Source: Chromera velia (Eukaryota; Sar; Chromeraceae). From it: 33,128 nt of DNA. The position numbers and the translations under genes are program-made. Numbering within the stretch: the stretch's first letter is position 1; every line of letters begins with the position of its first letter. Shown here in pieces: positions 1 through 9,062 of the stretch. Below the pieces are notes generated by a model. It worked only from the letters and a program-made list of their open reading frames with translations. It was not told the DNA's origin and did no database searches. Where the stretch lies: NCBI GenBank assembly GCA_018398765.1, contig JAHBMJ010001272.1, positions 1 through 33,128 on the forward strand. Direction: 5' to 3'.

Positions 1-446
1 GGAAGTGAGAGAATTCATACTTCTCTTTTGCTCACACCTCTCACGTCCAATGGAGCACTTCTCCCCCCTCTTCGACCTTGCAGCCTCTTCTCCCCCCTCC
101 CTTTCTAAGCTTCTACTGACTCGCTGTTCTGCTGCTCAAACATTTGGAGCATCATCGCCTTCCGCTGATCCCGGCGAAGCTCTCTGCACGCATGCATGAA
201 TAGATGCATGCAACAGAGCTCAAGCATGAAGGAAGTCGTTGCTGTAGTAGTGGATGCCCTTTCTGCTTCCCCAAACACATGCAGAAACTCTCTGAAAGTA
301 GTTCGGCGGTGTGATCTCGAGACTTTGTGGCAGAATAGTGTGAGCATATTCAGCACAAAAGAAGACCGGGAGTTTCCGTGCAGGTTTGGCAAATATATAT
401 ATATGCGGATGGAAAAGTACAAATGTCAGTGCATACACGTGAACCA

Positions 447-507
447 ACCGGGCTGTCCCGGGGCTGATGGCCAATGCCAGCAGTAGAAACAGCAGAAGTC
501 TTCGCAT
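447..507 (-). CDS. Candidate first exon of a secreted protein (signal peptide), rest unresolved
   Basis: Reading leftwards from an ATG at 507, the peptide starts MRRLLLFLLLALAISPGTAR. This is a textbook signal peptide: Arg-Arg, a Leu-rich core, and a small-residue cleavage region. The ATG is preceded by AAGAA. The frame stays open to 220 but becomes unremarkable after the signal peptide, so I suspect an intron starts near 445. A possible terminal piece lies at 105-183, after a TGCAG acceptor, and ends in TAG at 105-107. I could not build a convincing spliced product and recognise no domain. The call rests only on the signal peptide. Confidence 0.3.
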
Positions 508-771
508 TTCTTCCTTGCAGCCTCAAGCGATTCGCGTTCTTTGTCAATCGATAGGCAGCTACTCCACAACCCAGTTCGGCGGGGGTATGCCCTTTGTGTG
601 GTCTGTCAATTTGTCTTCAGTCTGACGGGATGCAGAAAAAAGCGTCGTGTTTGGACACTTGGCGACTTCAAAGGACACACTGTCACTGCATGTTTGTTCG
701 CTTCAATCCATCGATCCTTCTGTATTTGCTGCTCAAGGAAGAGTGCATGAGAGCTCGTGTCCCGCATTGTT

Positions 772-775
<4 letters not shown>

Positions 776-805
<30 letters not shown>
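776..805. repeat. (AT)n microsatellite
   Basis: An uninterrupted alternating AT run of about 30 bases. It creates the repeated Ile-Tyr stretches seen in translations of this area, which are not evidence of coding. Confidence 0.95.
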
Positions 806-807
<2 letters not shown>

Positions 808-957
808 TTGCATGAATGTGAGAAGTGCATGCATGCATGCGAGCCATATGATGCAAAAAAATACCGATACGATTTTTTGCGCACAGAATTTGGTGCGCGC
901 GGGGTTTTGTGACCTGGTGCTGCAAAACCATAAACCCCGACGCCTCTGGCTCCCACT

Positions 958-1240
958 AGCCTGGCCTGTCAAAAAAGTGAGCCGGTGAAGATCACCAGGC
1001 CCGTCACATATCCCTGGCCTGTCAAAAAATTTGTTGAGGGTTCGTGGATGCAATAGCACGTCCCAGCATACCGGCCGTTAGTCCCGTCAAAATAGCGTGT
1101 ACATGGCCTGTCAAAATAGCCTGGCGCAGGCTGGTTAGTGAGCTCGGCTGGCAGGCTCGCCAAAAATCCCTGGCCTGTGAAACATTTATAGCCCGTCAAA
1201 TGTCCCCAGCCGGATAATTTCAATTCCAAGGCACTCACCT
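958..1240. repeat. Cluster of interspersed GGCCTGTCAAA-like motifs
   Basis: The short motif GGCCTGTCAAA, or its variant GCCCGTCAAA, recurs at least six times at irregular spacing, for example near 963, 1015, 1083, 1105, 1171 and 1191. It recurs again near 1460 and 1480 in the adjacent duplication. No coding frame explains it. It looks like a degenerate dispersed or tandem repeat. Confidence 0.6.
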
Positions 1241-1667
1241 TTTTCGCGGGCGCGAGTCATATGGCGCGGCGCGCGCAAGGCACTCACCCCGCGGGGGAGT
1301 CACCCGTAGCGTTTGGTTAATTTTTCGCTTGCAGGACCATTTTTGACAGTAGTCTTTCCGGGGCCGGTCGCGCGTGGTTGGGGCGCCTCTAGTCTACCGC
1401 GTGGTTTGTGTCTGCATGCATGGTTGGTGAGCTCGGCTGGCAGGCTCGCCAAAAATCCCTGGCCTGTCAAACATTTATGGCCCGTCAAATGTCCCCAGCC
1501 GGATAATTTCAATTCCAAGGCACTCACCTTTTTCGCAGGCGCGAGTCATATGGCGCGGCATGCGTAAGGCACTCACCCCGCAGGAGAGCGTTTGGTTAAT
1601 TTTTCGCTTGCAGGACCATTTTTGACGGTTATCTTTCCGGGGCCGGTCACGCGTGGTTGAGGCGCCG
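1137..1667. repeat. Tandem duplication of a roughly 280-290 bp unit
   Basis: The stretch beginning GTGAGCTCGGCTGGCAGG at about 1137 recurs at about 1426 (offset 289) with only scattered changes. It runs through the shared AATTTTTCGCTTGCAGGACC and on to a GGCGCC near 1385 and 1660. The second copy lacks about 11 bases around the CCCCGCGGGGGAGTC region. Both copies contain the GGCCTGTCAAA motif. Nature unknown. Confidence 0.75.
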
Positions 1668-1761
1668 GATTTGTATCTAAAAAAATGCATGCACGCGCGT
1701 GTAGCTAAAAAAAAAAGGCTTACTGGGTTAAGTATAGTAGATGCATCGACACAAGCCATGC

Positions 1762-1973
1762 AAGCTTTTATCGTCACCTTATATATGTCATTCATATATG
1801 AGTCCTTTTAGAGGAGGGCCCGCTAGATATATAAAGGTATAGGATCACGTCTTGCCGAAGGGTTCGCCCCGACAAGCCGTAGGGTGGCCGATGCACACAG
1901 GAAAGGCTAAGCTATGCATTAGCTCTTTCTTAAGCGTCATCATCCAAAAGGGATCCTAGACGGCTCCTACTGT
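1762..1973. repeat. Direct repeat D, copy 1 (about 212 bp)
   Basis: It starts AAGCTTTTATCGTCACC and ends CCTAGACGGCTCCTAC. It matches 2355-2573 in the same orientation, with point changes and small indels. The pair encloses about 380 bp, giving a terminal-repeat-like layout, but I see no TG...CA ends and no target duplication, so element type is open. Confidence 0.7.
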
Positions 1974-2160
1974 ACCGTCCATGGAAATGTCCCCATGGCT
2001 CTGAGTTCCCCCCCATCAACCCCATGCCAACCAAGACGGAATAGTCTTTCCCCAGTTGCTTGAGTTCAGTACCCGAGTAGTCAGCCCGACATTGCTGCTA
2101 AGGCTTCTGATTGGAGAAAATAGAGTACACAAGGAAAAAAACGTGGTGGGCGGGTGAGTA

Positions 2161-2352
2161 TCCGGTCGCTTTCACCAACTGTTTCACAGATGGTCTTTCA
2201 GATTCTCTTCTCTCACTACTCTTGTTGTTGCTTCTGTTCGAATATATCTTTCTTGCTGAAATATTATGTGGAGACGGTGAGTGGCTGCAACATGCGGTGA
2301 CGACGCTCAAACGCTCGGCTAAAGGCTCTGCAGGCGCCGCCACGCCTTCCAT
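2161..2352. repeat. Dispersed repeat R, copy 1 (192 bp)
   Basis: It matches 12163-12345 in the same orientation about 10 kb away. Shared blocks include CGCTTTCACCAACTGTTTCA and GGCTAAAGGCTCTGCAGGCG, and both copies end CGCCTTCCAT. On the minus strand both copies are open from an ATG at the repeat edge (2352), reading MEGVAAPAEPLAE here. The length difference between copies is 9 bases, so frame is kept. Function unknown. Confidence 0.75.
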
Positions 2353-2354
2353 TT

Positions 2355-2573
2355 AAGCTTTTATCATCACCTTATGTCGTTCATATATGAGTCCTTTTAG
2401 AGGAGGGCCCGCTAGATGTATAGAGGTATAGGATCATGTCTTGCCGAAGGGTTAGCCCCAACAAGCCGTAGGATGGCCGATACATGCAGGAAAGGCAAAG
2501 CTATGCTTTAGCTCTTTCTTAAGCGTCAATGCTGCGTCATCGTCCAAAAGAGATCCTAGACGGCTTCCTATCT
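2355..2573. repeat. Direct repeat D, copy 2
   Basis: Second copy of the 1762-1973 repeat. It shares segments such as GAGTCCTTTTAGAGGAGGGC and the later CTTAAGCGTC followed by the GATCCTAGACGGCT end. It carries a small insertion (AATGCTGCGTC) relative to copy 1. It begins immediately after dispersed repeat R copy 1. Confidence 0.7.
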
Positions 2574-2737
2574 GAAAAGCGGGCCCAATCTGATAGGAAA
2601 GCAAACAAGTTGCCTGAAAATATGTATATATTAGAAAGGCGGCTGCTTGGTGACCAGAGTGTCTCGTAGGGAAATGAATAATGGAATATACAAAGCAGTG
2701 CACTGATGACCAAATAGTCTGCAGAAAGAACAGTACA

Positions 2738-2876
2738 TAGGGGCACGAGTCAGAGCGAATATACGTATGGGCACGAGTTAAAGAGGATGTGCGCAGGAGC
2801 ATAAGTCAGAGAGAATGTGTACAGGGGCATGAGTGAGAGAAAATGTGTGCAGAGGCATGAGTTAGAGCGAATATGT
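2738..2876. repeat. 28-bp minisatellite, left array
   Basis: About five degenerate copies of the unit GGGCACGAGTCAGAGAGAAT plus about 8 bases (GTGTGCAG-like). The same unit in the same orientation forms the larger array at about 11190-11455. Confidence 0.8.
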
Positions 2877-2934
2877 AAGGGAAGAAGTTTGCGGAAGTCT
2901 GCTCATCCACCGGCTACTTGCCTAGAGAGTCCTC

Positions 2935-3428
2935 AAATTCTTTACATTCCTTTACAATGACCGAACAAGTACGCAGAGAGAGGAATCCCTGTCATCCTCT
3001 GCTTACAACAACTAAACGAAAATGCAAAGAGACTTAACGGAATCTCTGCCTTGCTACTGTAATGACCAAATGAACATGAAGAGAGAATTCTGTACATTAT
3101 TTTTATAAAGACCAAACAAGTGTGCAGAGAGAAGAGTCTTTGTCATCCTCCACTTGCAATTAACGACTCTAGGCAATGACTGAATGAAAACGCAAGGAGA
3201 TACAGCAGAATCTCTATCTTGCTGCTGCAACGACCGAATCAATAGCAGAGAAAACTTTTTGTATTCCTTTTGTAATGATCAAACGAATATGCAGAGAGGA
3301 AGAATCGATTTCTGCCACCATGCACCGGCTTACAACGAATGGACGAATGTGCAGATAGAACTCTGTGTATTCCTTTTATGACGACCGAATAAGCGTGCAG
3401 AGAGAAGAATCTCTGTCCTGCTCTTGGT
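2935..3428. repeat. Satellite array S1, left part, interrupted by the LTR element
   Basis: Degenerate tandem units of roughly 140-170 bp. Each contains recurring phrases: ACGACCGAACGA, GCAGAGAGAGGAATCTCTGTC, CTCTGCTTACAACGACT and GAATCTCTGCCTTGCTGCTG. The array breaks at the TTGGT target site and resumes at 8098 on the far side of the retrotransposon, so it was one continuous array before insertion. Confidence 0.75.
3424..3428. repeat. Target-site duplication, left copy (TTGGT)
   Basis: TTGGT directly abuts the left LTR. The identical 5-mer abuts the right LTR at 8098-8102. A 5-bp duplication is typical of LTR retrotransposon integration and fixes both outer borders. Confidence 0.85.
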
Positions 3429-3705
3429 TGAAACATAATCATAGCTAGCACGAGGCTCAGATAACAGATTAGAAGGTCTGTTCCTAGAAGCGTTCCCTCG
3501 AAGTCCTACTTCAAAGTCCGATTCTTCTGATGGTCAATCTGAATGTGATAAATACATGCCATCCTGAAATTACATCGATTGGAGTGGTTACATACGCGCA
3601 CGCTTCCGCTCGGTCCCGCAAGGCAGGCTTATGCGTTCTTTCAACGCCACCGACCGGCCCACGCCAACGCTTAGAGGCGGCGCGGCTACGAGCATTCACG
3701 TCACA
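3429..3705 (-). repeat. 3' LTR of the retrotransposon
   Basis: 277 bp, starting TG and ending CA. It aligns without gaps to 7821-8097 at an offset of 4392, with 16 mismatches, 15 of them transitions. Confidence 0.9.
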
Positions 3706-3725
3706 CATACCCATCCTCCCAAGGC
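3706..3725 (-). promoter_or_regulatory. Candidate polypurine tract next to the 3' LTR
   Basis: On the minus strand, the bases just upstream of the 3' LTR read TTGGGAGGATGGGTATG. This is a purine-rich run in the position where plus-strand priming occurs in LTR elements. Short and imperfect. Confidence 0.45.
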
Positions 3726-4045
3726 GTGTGTCCACACACGGTCTCAGATCTCATACTCAATTTCAATCGCTTCATTTCTCCTTGATGCTCTTTCCTTTCT
3801 CCCTCGCATCAGATTCGAATCACACAAGAAGTCGGTATGCAATGACCGACACGGGTTGTTGTACACTTCCACAAGCATGTGCGTAGAGTGCCAACCATTC
3901 ATCTTGAACATCGCTGCCTCAAGCAAACGAGAACGGGATGACGGCGCGTGCAAGCGATCAGTCACCACAAGAAGCTTCAGGAATCTGTCCCTGCATATGA
4001 GCTCATATAAAGATCGCCCCACAGCCAGTCATACACTTTCACTCA
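3726..4045. other. Retrotransposon tail without recognisable coding
   Basis: The stretch between the end of the RNase H frame and the polypurine tract. A 92-residue minus-strand frame lies here (3744-4022), but I see none of the HHCC zinc finger, DDE residues or chromodomain expected of a gypsy integrase. It is probably what remains beyond an internal deletion. Confidence 0.5.
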
Positions 4046-4483
4046 TCATCCATCCACTCCCAGGTACTTCAGTTTCACCCCCAGCTCCTGCAAGAAAGAC
4101 ATCCATCTCCTCACACGTCCTCGAGCCTCTGCATAAGATGCTGTCAAGTCGAGTGTCTTAAGGCTCTCATAGTCCGTCCATACTGTCGTCGTCTCACTGA
4201 CGTACGGGCACCAGTGTTTGAGGAGAAAGATGGCAGCAAGCAACTCCTTCTCTCTGATGGAATAGTTCCTCTCCTCCTTCATCAGCGTTCTCGATGCGAA
4301 GGCCACTGGACGGAGCCAACCAACACATGGGTCCTGCTGCATCAATGTACCTCCGAGTGCATTCCTCTGCTCAGACACGTCCCCGAAGATCTCAAATGGG
4401 CGTTCAGGATCGGGGATGTACAGGGAGGTGATGTTGATAATCGCCTCTTTCAGTGAGCAGAAGGCTGTCTTCATCTCCTCCGT
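4046..4483 (-). pseudogene. RNase H region of pol, C-terminally truncated
   Basis: It continues the pol frame directly after the TAG at 4484-4486. Family features are visible: FGDVSEQRNALGG (first catalytic Asp region), YSIREKELLAAI (catalytic Glu) and WTDYESLK (second Asp region). RNase H would degrade the RNA strand during reverse transcription. The frame ends at 4046 shortly after a KLKYL stretch, where relatives continue to a final catalytic Asp (ADALSR-type) and then integrase. Both are missing, so the domain is incomplete. I annotate it as a broken part of pol. Confidence 0.8.
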
Positions 4484-6598
4484 CTACTTGAACTTCATTC
4501 CCTTCTTCAACGCCTTTGTCAGGGGCTGCGCAATCAATGCAAAACCTCTCACAAACTTCCGAACCCAATTGGCTGCCCCGAGAAAGATTTGCAGCTCGTG
4601 TAGGTCTTTTGGATCCGGCCAGTCTCGGATTAGCTCGAGTTTCAGGCGTTCGGGCATGATGCCCTTCGCGTCGATGACAAACCCCAGGAAGTGGGTGCTG
4701 TTGGTGAAGAACTCGCACTTTTTGATCTTGACGTAGAGATTGTTCGCTCTCAAGAGATCCAGTACCCACTTGACGTCCTTCACATGCTGTGCTAGTGTCC
4801 GGCTATACACAAGGATGTCGTCGATGAAAACGATGACGCACTGGCCCAGTGCAGGTCGCATCGCAAGCGTAATCAGTCGTATGCTTGCGGGCAGTGCATT
4901 TGAGACCCCGAATGGCATCACCAACCACTCAAACGTTCCCCACCTGGTGACAAAAGCCGTCTTGTAGCTGTCTCCCATCGCAATGCGGAGTTGGTGGAAA
5001 AACTGATATAAATCCAGCTTCGTAAACCATCTCTTTCCAAAGAGGGTCTCCATCAGCTCCTCTGCACGTGGGAGTGGGAATGTATCCTTCACTGTCACCT
5101 TGTTGAGAGGCCTGTAGACGATCACCATACGGAAGGTGCCATCCTTCTTCTTCACAAAGAATGCCGGCGCACCAAAGGGGGATGTCGAAGGACGAATGAA
5201 CCCCCTGTCCACATAGTCCTTCAACTGCTTCTTCATCTCTTCCAACTCTGTATAGGAGAGGCGATACGGAGGCTTCGCAGGAGGCCGAGCCCCTGGCTCC
5301 AGTTCGATCTTGAAGTCTAGGTCTCCCCTCCTGGGTGGGAGCTTCGGAATCTCATCCGGGAACAACTCCTTGTTCTCCTTCAAGATCTCCCTTGCTGCAG
5401 GGTGTAGGGAGGGAGATGCCATCACTTTCTCGTATTCACAAAAGGGGGGCTTCCTTTCCTGTATCTCCTCCTTAGTTCTCGGGTCGATTTCAACCTCTCC
5501 CACCTCCTCTCTCCTTTCTTTCTCAACCTCCTTTTCTTCCTCCTCTCTCTCAATTCTTTCCAATCTGCAGAGAAAGAAAGGTGCTCCTTTTTTCACTTCT
5601 CTCGTGGCCTCTCTGACAGTCATGGGTCCATCTATCCGAGAATTTTTCTTCTCAGGAGTGGTATCCCCTCGAAGGAGGATCCTCTTTCCTTCGAAGTCGA
5701 ACCACAATTTCTTCATTTTCGGACAAAAAACGGAATCACGGTCTTCACACCACCGCATTCCAAGAAACAAATCATATTTCTTGAGATCGGTGAGAGTGAA
5801 GCTGACCTGATCCTTGTATTCGTTAATCTTCAGTCGACACCCATCCACGGGAACGTACTCGGACACCTGGTGAGACGGGTCCCCTGCAAGTGCTCCCTCA
5901 CAATCAGTCGGCCTCCCAAACCTGCAGACAGGAAGGCCATGTGAATGAGCAAAGGAAGCAGACATGTAATTCTCATCTGCTTCCGGGTTAAACAGGATCA
6001 TGACAGAGGTGCCGTTCACCATCCTGCGAAGGTGCATCAAAACGGGTCGACGTCTGCCATCACCTGGGCGTCGGGATGGATACTGTTTACGCCTGCCTGC
6101 CGGTCCTTTCTGTGCTGCCGTGCTATTGATGGTTCTTGTCTGCTGCAGAGGAACAGAGGGAAAAGAGGTTGGTGCAGCATATTCATTCTCGAAAGGAACG
6201 GAGGCAACTGGGTCAACTGACCGGGGAAGCTGAGTACCTGGCGGCCTTTGAGGGCCGTCACTTTCCCTTAGAGGCTCTCTCTGAAGGGGTGCTGCGGTTG
6301 ACCTCAAGTGGTCGGTCTCATGCGCTTCCCCATTTCTGGACTCTGGCAAGCGTTGGGGGAATGAGTGTACACGATTGCAATGGAGAACGTTAGGTCCTCT
6401 CCCATGGGTGACCCATGCATCGTCCTCTCTCTCCCCCGTTGCCCTCACTGGGCTCTCGCCGTGTCTTCGAGCATCATCTCTCAAATCCGCATCTCTCTCT
6501 CTCTCCTTATCCTCGTCTCCCCAATACTCATCCTCATACTCGTCCTCTTCAGCTTCGAGATGGGCGGGACGCACACCTGGCCGTCTCCACGGAGGCCG
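4484..6598 (-). pseudogene. Pol: protease-like and reverse transcriptase regions
   Basis: The frame follows the gag TAG in the same frame (first GTG at 6574; no ATG is needed if made by read-through). After an acidic Asp/Glu-rich linker, a retropepsin-like region lies at residues about 185-275, ending in the YDLFLGMRW signature. Its active-site triad position reads N-P-E where D-S/T-G is expected, so protease activity is unlikely. The RT lies at about residues 415-660. It shows FVKKKDGTFRMV, TKLDLYQFFHQLRI with the motif-A Asp, MPFGVSNA, the catalytic FIDD (583-586), and the KCEFF and FLGFVI thumb/connection motifs typical of Ty3/gypsy. The VDYR position reads IVYR. The frame stops at TAG, where relatives usually have Trp. 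It copies element RNA into DNA in intact relatives. Confidence 0.88.
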
Positions 6599-7708
6599 CT
6601 ATCCCGAATTTCGGCCCTGACCGTAGGGAGGCTGGCGTCGCCCCTGCCCGTTCTGTCGTTGATCATACCCCCCCCACTGCCTGTGAGGAGGATACTGCTG
6701 CTGCTGCTGACTCCTTTGGTTACTCCGGGGCAGAGGGACCCCATACTGTTGGTTCTGAATCATTTGCCTCTCTCCACCCCTTTTCCAATCATTCCTCCTG
6801 CCGCCACTGGGTTGGCTGCTGCGGGGGCCTGGGCAGTCAAAGTGAATGTGCCCCCTCTCTCTGCACAAATAACAACGGCCTTCTCTTCTTAGCTGCTGCT
6901 TCTCGGCTCGAGAAAGAGCACTCAGGTCTATAGAGACTGGTTCTCCGTTCTTCTTTTGCCCCCCATTTGACTGCCCATGGTTCCAATGGTTTCCTCTATT
7001 CCCCCCCGCAACTCTCTTCTCTGCTTTCAGTGCTTCTGTGATCAGCTTCGGCAATGTGTCTGGTTTGGGGTGAACCCGTCCGATCTCATCGGACACCGCT
7101 TTGGGGAGACCTGCCTTGTAGTCGTACATCAAGTCCATCTGAGTCATGTCCATCAACCGGCGCGCGATCCCCCTGAACTCGTCCGTGTAATCCCATACCC
7201 CCTTCTTCGCACAGATCTGTCTAATCTCGGATCGGAGGGTTTCCTGGACGTTGGGGTCTGGGAAGCTGCGGTACAACGCCTCCTTCAGTCCTTCCAACGA
7301 CGTGATGGGGATTCCTTCTGCCCTGGCCTCCTCTGCCAGCTTCACCTGGAGGGTCGGCGAGAGATAGGTCACTGCGATGGGGGCCTGCTCCTCTGGAGGG
7401 GTCTTCGTGATATGGTACAGGTTCTGCCACAAAGCAATCCAAGTGTTCACATCCTCGGCCTTCTCCGAAAAGATTTCAGGCTTCTTAGGCTTCACACTGG
7501 GAGGCGGAGAGGGACGCAAAACATCGCCAGAATGGCTCTGGAAGGAAGACTGAGCAAGAGAACTCTGATGTCCTAACTGGGCTTTCAACTCAGCAATTTC
7601 CTGCTGTTGGTGTTCCGCAATCACCAACAGCTGCTGCACTCGGTTCAAAAGCTGCTCAAACCGTTCTTGGAGTGCAGCCTGGGCCTGGGGGTTTCCTACC
7701 AGGTCCAT
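6599..7708 (-). CDS. Gag-like polyprotein of the LTR element
   Basis: 369 residues from ATG at 7708 to TAG at 6599-6601. The N-terminus (residues 10-45) is a Gln/Leu-rich coiled coil. Residues about 75-235 resemble the retrotransposon gag domain, with a W-x3-L-x-Q-L-like core (WIALWQNLYHI) and helical repeats. A single CCHC zinc knuckle, C279-x2-C282-x4-H287-x4-C292, binds nucleic acid in such proteins. The tail is Gln/Arg/Gly-rich. Gag packages element RNA into virus-like particles. The frame itself is intact. Because pol is in the same frame, the TAG could be a read-through signal or a mutation. Confidence 0.88.
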   Translation of the reverse strand: MDLVGNPQAQAALQERFEQLLNRVQQLLVIAEHQQQEIAELKAQLGHQSSLAQSSFQSHSGDVLRPSPPPSVKPKKPEIFSEKAEDVNTWIALWQNLYHITKTPPEEQAPIAVTYLSPTLQVKLAEEARAEGIPITSLEGLKEALYRSFPDPNVQETLRSEIRQICAKKGVWDYTDEFRGIARRLMDMTQMDLMYDYKAGLPKAVSDEIGRVHPKPDTLPKLITEALKAEKRVAGGNRGNHWNHGQSNGGQKKNGEPVSIDLSALSRAEKQQLRREGRCYLCRERGHIHFDCPGPRSSQPSGGRRNDWKRGGERQMIQNQQYGVPLPRSNQRSQQQQQYPPHRQWGGYDQRQNGQGRRQPPYGQGRNSG

Positions 7709-7820
7709 CTCTCACGATCTCTCAACCTCAGTCTGTCAACATGTTGAAACACTTCAATCTGCGCTTCTGACTCCACTCAGAAGCTTCTCGGCCCTTGCCG
7801 AACGAGGCCCTGCTAGCACA

Positions 7821-8097
7821 TAAAACGTAATCATAGCTAGCACGAGGCTCAGATAACAGATTAGAAGGTCTGTTCCTAGAAGCGTTCCCTCGAAGTCCTA
7901 CTTCAAAGTCCGGTTCTTCTGATGGTCAATCTGAATGCGATGAATACATGCCATCCTGAAATTATATCGATTGGAGTGGTTACATGTGCGCGCGCTTCCG
8001 CTCGGTCCCGTAAGGCAGGCTTATGTGTTCTCTCAACGCTACTGACCGGCCCACGCCAACGCTTAGAGGCGGTGCGGCTACGAGCATTCACTTCACA
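7821..8097 (-). repeat. 5' LTR of the retrotransposon
   Basis: 277 bp. The inner end reads TA where the other LTR has TG, and the outer end is CA. It is followed directly by the TTGGT duplication at 8098-8102. Confidence 0.9.
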
Positions 8098-8102
8098 TTG
8101 GT
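8098..8102. repeat. Target-site duplication, right copy (TTGGT)
   Basis: Identical to 3424-3428. Satellite S1 sequence (TTGCAACGACTGAGC-like) resumes just after it. Confidence 0.85.
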
Positions 8103-9062
8103 CGTGTTCTGCTTGCAACGACTGAGCAAACGCGCAGGAACACTCAGCGGAATTTCTGCTTTGCTGCTGCAACGATCGAACAAACATTCAGAGAGAACCT
8201 TTGCATTCCTTTTACAACGATCGAAGGAGTGTGCAGAGAGAGGAATTTCTGTTATCTTCTGCTTGCAATGACTGAACGAACACGCGGGGACATCAGCGGA
8301 ATCTATGCCTTGTTCTTACAACGAGCTGCTACAACGACTAAACGAACATAAAGAGAGGAATCTCTGTCATCCTTTACTTGCAACAACCAAACGAACACGC
8401 AAAGAGACTCAGCAGAATCTCTGCCTTCCTGCAAACGAAGATGAAGAGAGAAATCTTTGCATTCCTTTCATAACGACCGAACGAATACGTAGAGAGAGGA
8501 ATCTCTGTTGTCCTCTGCTTGCAACGACTGAACGAACATGCAAAGAGACTTAGTGGAATCTCTGCCTTGCTGCAAACGAACATGAAGAAATAATTCTTTG
8601 TATTCCTTTTGCAACGACCGAACGAGTATGTAGAGAGAGGAATCTCTGTCATCCTCCGCTTACAACGACTGACCAAACATGCAAGGAGACTCAGCAGAAT
8701 CTCTGTCTTGCTGCTACAACGACCGAGCGAAATCGAATGAATATGAAGAGAGAATTCTTTACATTCTTTTTGCAACAACCGAACGAGTATGCAGAGAGAG
8801 GAATCTCAGAGTCTGTCATCCTCTGCTTACAACGACTGACCAAACACGCTAGGAGACTCAGCGGAATCTCTGCCTTGCTGCTGCAACGACTGAACAAAAT
8901 CGAATGAACATAAAGAGAGAATTCTTTGCATTCCTTTTGCAACGACGGAACGAGTGTGCAGAGAGGGGAACCGGTGTCATTCTCTGCTTGCGATGACTAA
9001 CCGGACACGCAAAGAGACTCAGCCACGACTAAACGAACGTGCGAAGAGAGAATCCTTCGTCT
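8103..9062. repeat. Satellite array S1, right part
   Basis: Continuation of the 2935-3428 array beyond the retrotransposon. Unit landmarks GAATCTCTGTCATCCTCTGC and CAACGACTGA recur at roughly 140-170 bp, for example near 8500, 8641 and 8811. Long open frames on the minus strand here are repeat translations (recurring IPLSTYSFGRC-like peptides) and are not called as genes. Confidence 0.8.

Larger units (their letters stand above)
1..957. other. Non-coding or unassigned sequence with AT microsatellites
   Basis: Apart from the candidate signal-peptide exon at 447-507, I see no supported gene here. Short TA runs occur at 391-404. The remaining open frames are short, lack domain character and overlap one another on both strands. 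Confidence 0.5.
3429..8097 (-). mobile_element. Integrase-less Ty3/gypsy-type LTR retrotransposon
   Basis: A 4,669-bp element on the minus strand, with 277-bp LTRs at both ends and a TTGGT duplication outside them. In transcription order it carries 5' LTR (7821-8097), gag, protease-like, RT and RNase H regions, a 340-bp tail and 3' LTR (3429-3705). Gag and pol share one frame, split by TAG codons at 6599-6601 and 4484-4486. No integrase sequence is present: the frame ends within the RNase H C-terminus. The LTRs differ at 16 of 277 positions, so the copy is not recent. It sits inside satellite S1. I see no clear tRNA primer-binding site next to the 5' LTR. It is defective and would depend on other elements to move. 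Confidence 0.9.

Noticed and set aside
3744-4022. Possible integrase remnant in the retrotransposon tail
   Set aside because: No HHCC finger, DDE spacing or chromodomain residues are visible in any minus-strand frame.
4404-4769. 121-residue minus-strand frame overlapping pol
   Set aside because: It is the alternate frame of the RT/RNase H junction. The pol frame carries all the conserved motifs.
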